From Monilinia fructicola (taxonomy: Eukaryota; Ascomycota; Leotiomycetes; Helotiales; Sclerotiniaceae): a DNA stretch of 64,000 bases. A program made the position numbers and the translations under genes. The stretch's first letter is position 1; each line of letters begins with the position of its first letter. The notes under the pieces were generated by a model that did not search any database, was not told where the DNA came from, and saw only the letters and a program-made list of their open reading frames with translations. The DNA is taken from positions 2,953,501 to 3,017,500 of the forward strand of contig VICG01000001.1 in the NCBI GenBank assembly GCA_008692225.1. The letters are read 5' to 3'. Shown piece after piece: positions 62,132 through 64,000 of this stretch.

Positions 62132-64000
62132 ATGGATAAACAAGAAATCAACAGTGATAGTTCGCCGACGACACAGAGTGATAGAGATGCAGGAACTAGG
62201 AATACCGAGGAAGTCAACGTGACTGATCAATATTCGAGCAAGTCACAGAACAAAACGTCTTTTAAAGATTTCATAGTATGTGCCCCCAAGCTGTTTTTGA
62301 TGGTCGCACAAAATTAACAGGTTGGATAGAGAATATTCTCGTACTCGACTTTGGGTGACAAGTTCATCCTGGCAATAGCCTGTATAGCACAGATTGGGAC
62401 CGGAGTTGTATGTTGTATAATAACTAATATAGCCTGATCAACTAACGATTTGATAGACTTTACCGCTTATGAACATTGTCTTTGGTAGATATTCATCCCG
62501 TCTACCTCCTCGGAGACAAGAACTATGAGTTGATCGTTATCATAGGCAAAGTAGTTGGAAACTTTTCAGACTACTTCATAGTTGGTTCAACTACCACCAA
62601 GGCTGAGTTCACCAGTACTATCAATAGACTTACGTGAGTAGACCATTATTTGTTCTCAAAATCTTTCCACAGTCTCACGTCTGATCTTATCAAATACCAT
62701 TGGGACCTCAAAAGTTACCGCTCAATAGGGCAATGATTCTATTAGAGGTCATGTGCTCGAGGTATGCAACACTCCGGACTGTAATCTATGTCCCCATGCA
62801 TATAACATATCCAATGGATTTGACAAATCAAATTGTTTCAATGTAATAAGCAGATACAATCTACAAACATGGTTCAAAGTCAACATACCCTTCATGTTGG
62901 ATTACAGTCCAGATTCTTGGGGCTCAGAATGCGCCCAGAGCAGGCATATATACGGGAAATTGGGGCTCTGGAGGTCAAGCACGGAGAGAGACTAGATAAA
63001 CTGACTATCTGAAGGTTATATGTTCTTTACCTATTTATCGCAAGATGGACTTTGAGTTATATCTCAATGTTCACATTTCGCCTTGTTGGCCTTCGAATCT
63101 CAGCCAAGCTACGCCTGAGTTATCTGGAGGCATTGTTCAGCCTACCCATCGGCGTTCTCGATACCCTACCTAGTGGACAAGCTTCTAATACCATTACAAC
63201 AACTGCAAATGTATTGCAAGTTGGCATTTCGGAAAAGCTTGGTTCCATTTTGCAGTACTTAGCATTACTCATAGCTGCAATCATCATAGCATTCACCTAC
63301 AGCTGGGCGTTGACCTTGGTAACCAGCTCAGTTCTTGTCTTTATTGCACTAATCTATGGTGAGAAGTTGGCTTTTCTTATGGGTGTCTTCTTCCGTATAC
63401 TTTTTATTTCTCTTCTCTTTGCATTACTGATACGATACACCGATGATAATAATAGGGAGCGTAATTCCAGTTATCATGAAGATGACAAAGGACATTGAAC
63501 ATGCTGATGAGAAAGCCTCTGGAATCGCCGGTGAAGTTCTTGGTTCAATAAGAATGATTGCAGCGTGTGGTGCCGAGAATCGAATTGCGAAGAAGTATGC
63601 TGGATGGGTTGAAGAATCTCGAAGACGGACTCTAAAAAAGAGTCCTTGGATTGGGATTCAGTTCGCTCCACGTACGTAACAATCATGGTAATGCTAGTGA
63701 GCATTTACTAATATCATTTCAGTTATGTTTGCCATCTATGCGTATGTTTCTCATCTCCCAACGTTTCGCTTATGAATGGTGATTGACAACTGCAGAACTA
63801 TGGCGCTATGTTTTTGGTTTGGCTGTAAGCATAAACAATCATTCAGTTCCGCATTCTTCGAGCCGAACTCCTGCTTCAACTTCTGTTCTCTACATCATCT
63901 CTACTTCCTCATGCAGCTTTCGCACTACAAGCTTTCAGTATACGCTATGGCCGAGCTAACTATCAAATGTTATAGTCAAATTGTTTTCTCAAGGGCATCT
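62132..64000 (+). CDS. ABC transporter, ABCB (MDR) type, 5' part, truncated by window end
   Basis: The start is the ATG at 62132 in a strong context (CACCATGG), MDKQEINSDSS. Exons read 62132-62275, 62330-62407, 62457-62484, 62546-62633, 63015-63358, 63456-63671, 63723-63741 and 63796 onward; later boundaries are uncertain. The product reads FKDFIRIFSYSTLGDKF, LAIACIAQIGTGVTLPLMN, VFGKVVGNFSDYF, then LYVLYLFIARWTLSYISMF, LRLSYLEALFSLPIGVLD, SGQASNTITTTANVLQVGIS and LGSILQYLALLIAAIIIAF, the first transmembrane domain of full-size fungal multidrug or metabolite exporters. ADEKASGIAGEVLGSIRMIA and KYAGWVEESRRRTLKKS continue the TM4-TM5 region. The nucleotide-binding domains would lie beyond the window. 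No frame break was found through exon 7. Intron 4 (62634-63014, 381 bp) is much longer than the others. Drug or metabolite efflux is inferred from the family only. Confidence 0.88.

Overview
This is a nuclear chromosome window from a filamentous ascomycete (Pezizomycotina), most likely a helotialean (Leotiomycetes) fungus; the subphylum is well supported and the order is a guess. The reasons are: genes broken by short introns (mostly about 45-170 bp, GTAAGT/GTATGT donors, TAG/CAG acceptors), gene families typical of filamentous ascomycetes (SIP5-type zinc finger, DPM3, SmgGDS-like armadillo protein, RRG1-like lysine methyltransferase, MDR-type ABC transporter), AT-rich intergenic DNA full of microsatellites, and recurrent short motifs (TACTCCGTA, TACCTAGGTA). 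No rRNA, tRNA, CRISPR array or intact transposon was recognised.

Layout. 0.5-1.4 kb: U1-type zinc finger splicing factor gene (+). 2.4-5.05 kb: SIP5-like gene (-). 5-9 kb: repeat-rich spacer. 9.06-10.3 kb: ARA2-like D-arabinose dehydrogenase (+), convergent with a DAHP synthase gene (10.9-12.1 kb, -). 13.9-14.8 kb: conserved fungal protein (+). 14.8-18.9 kb: no confident gene. 18.9-21.7 kb: probable CENP-O/Mcm21-type kinetochore protein (-), divergent from an oxidoreductase-like-domain protein (22.2-22.9 kb, +). 23.4-24.2 kb: DPM3 (-). 24.7-27.9 kb: leucine-rich repeat protein (-), divergent from a coiled-coil protein (30.3-32.0 kb, +). 33.3-35.8 kb: SmgGDS-like armadillo protein (+). 39.2-40.4 kb: lysine methyltransferase (-). 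45.9-47.1 kb: conserved helical-domain protein (-). 47-62 kb: 15 kb without a confident gene. 62.1 kb to the end: 5' part of an ABC transporter (+), cut by the window edge.

The genes are unrelated housekeeping genes (splicing, shikimate pathway, erythroascorbate synthesis, GPI/N-glycan precursor synthesis, kinetochore, small-GTPase regulation, protein methylation) and not a biosynthetic cluster. The ABC transporter next to the gene-poor tract is the only accessory-looking gene.

The most striking property is that eight of the fourteen recognisable genes need about 22 small indels, nearly all in short homopolymers, to read through, while the rest are clean. This looks most like residual assembly error and not eight pseudogenes. 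The affected genes are described as functional families with apparent frameshifts, and the breaks are located in each entry.
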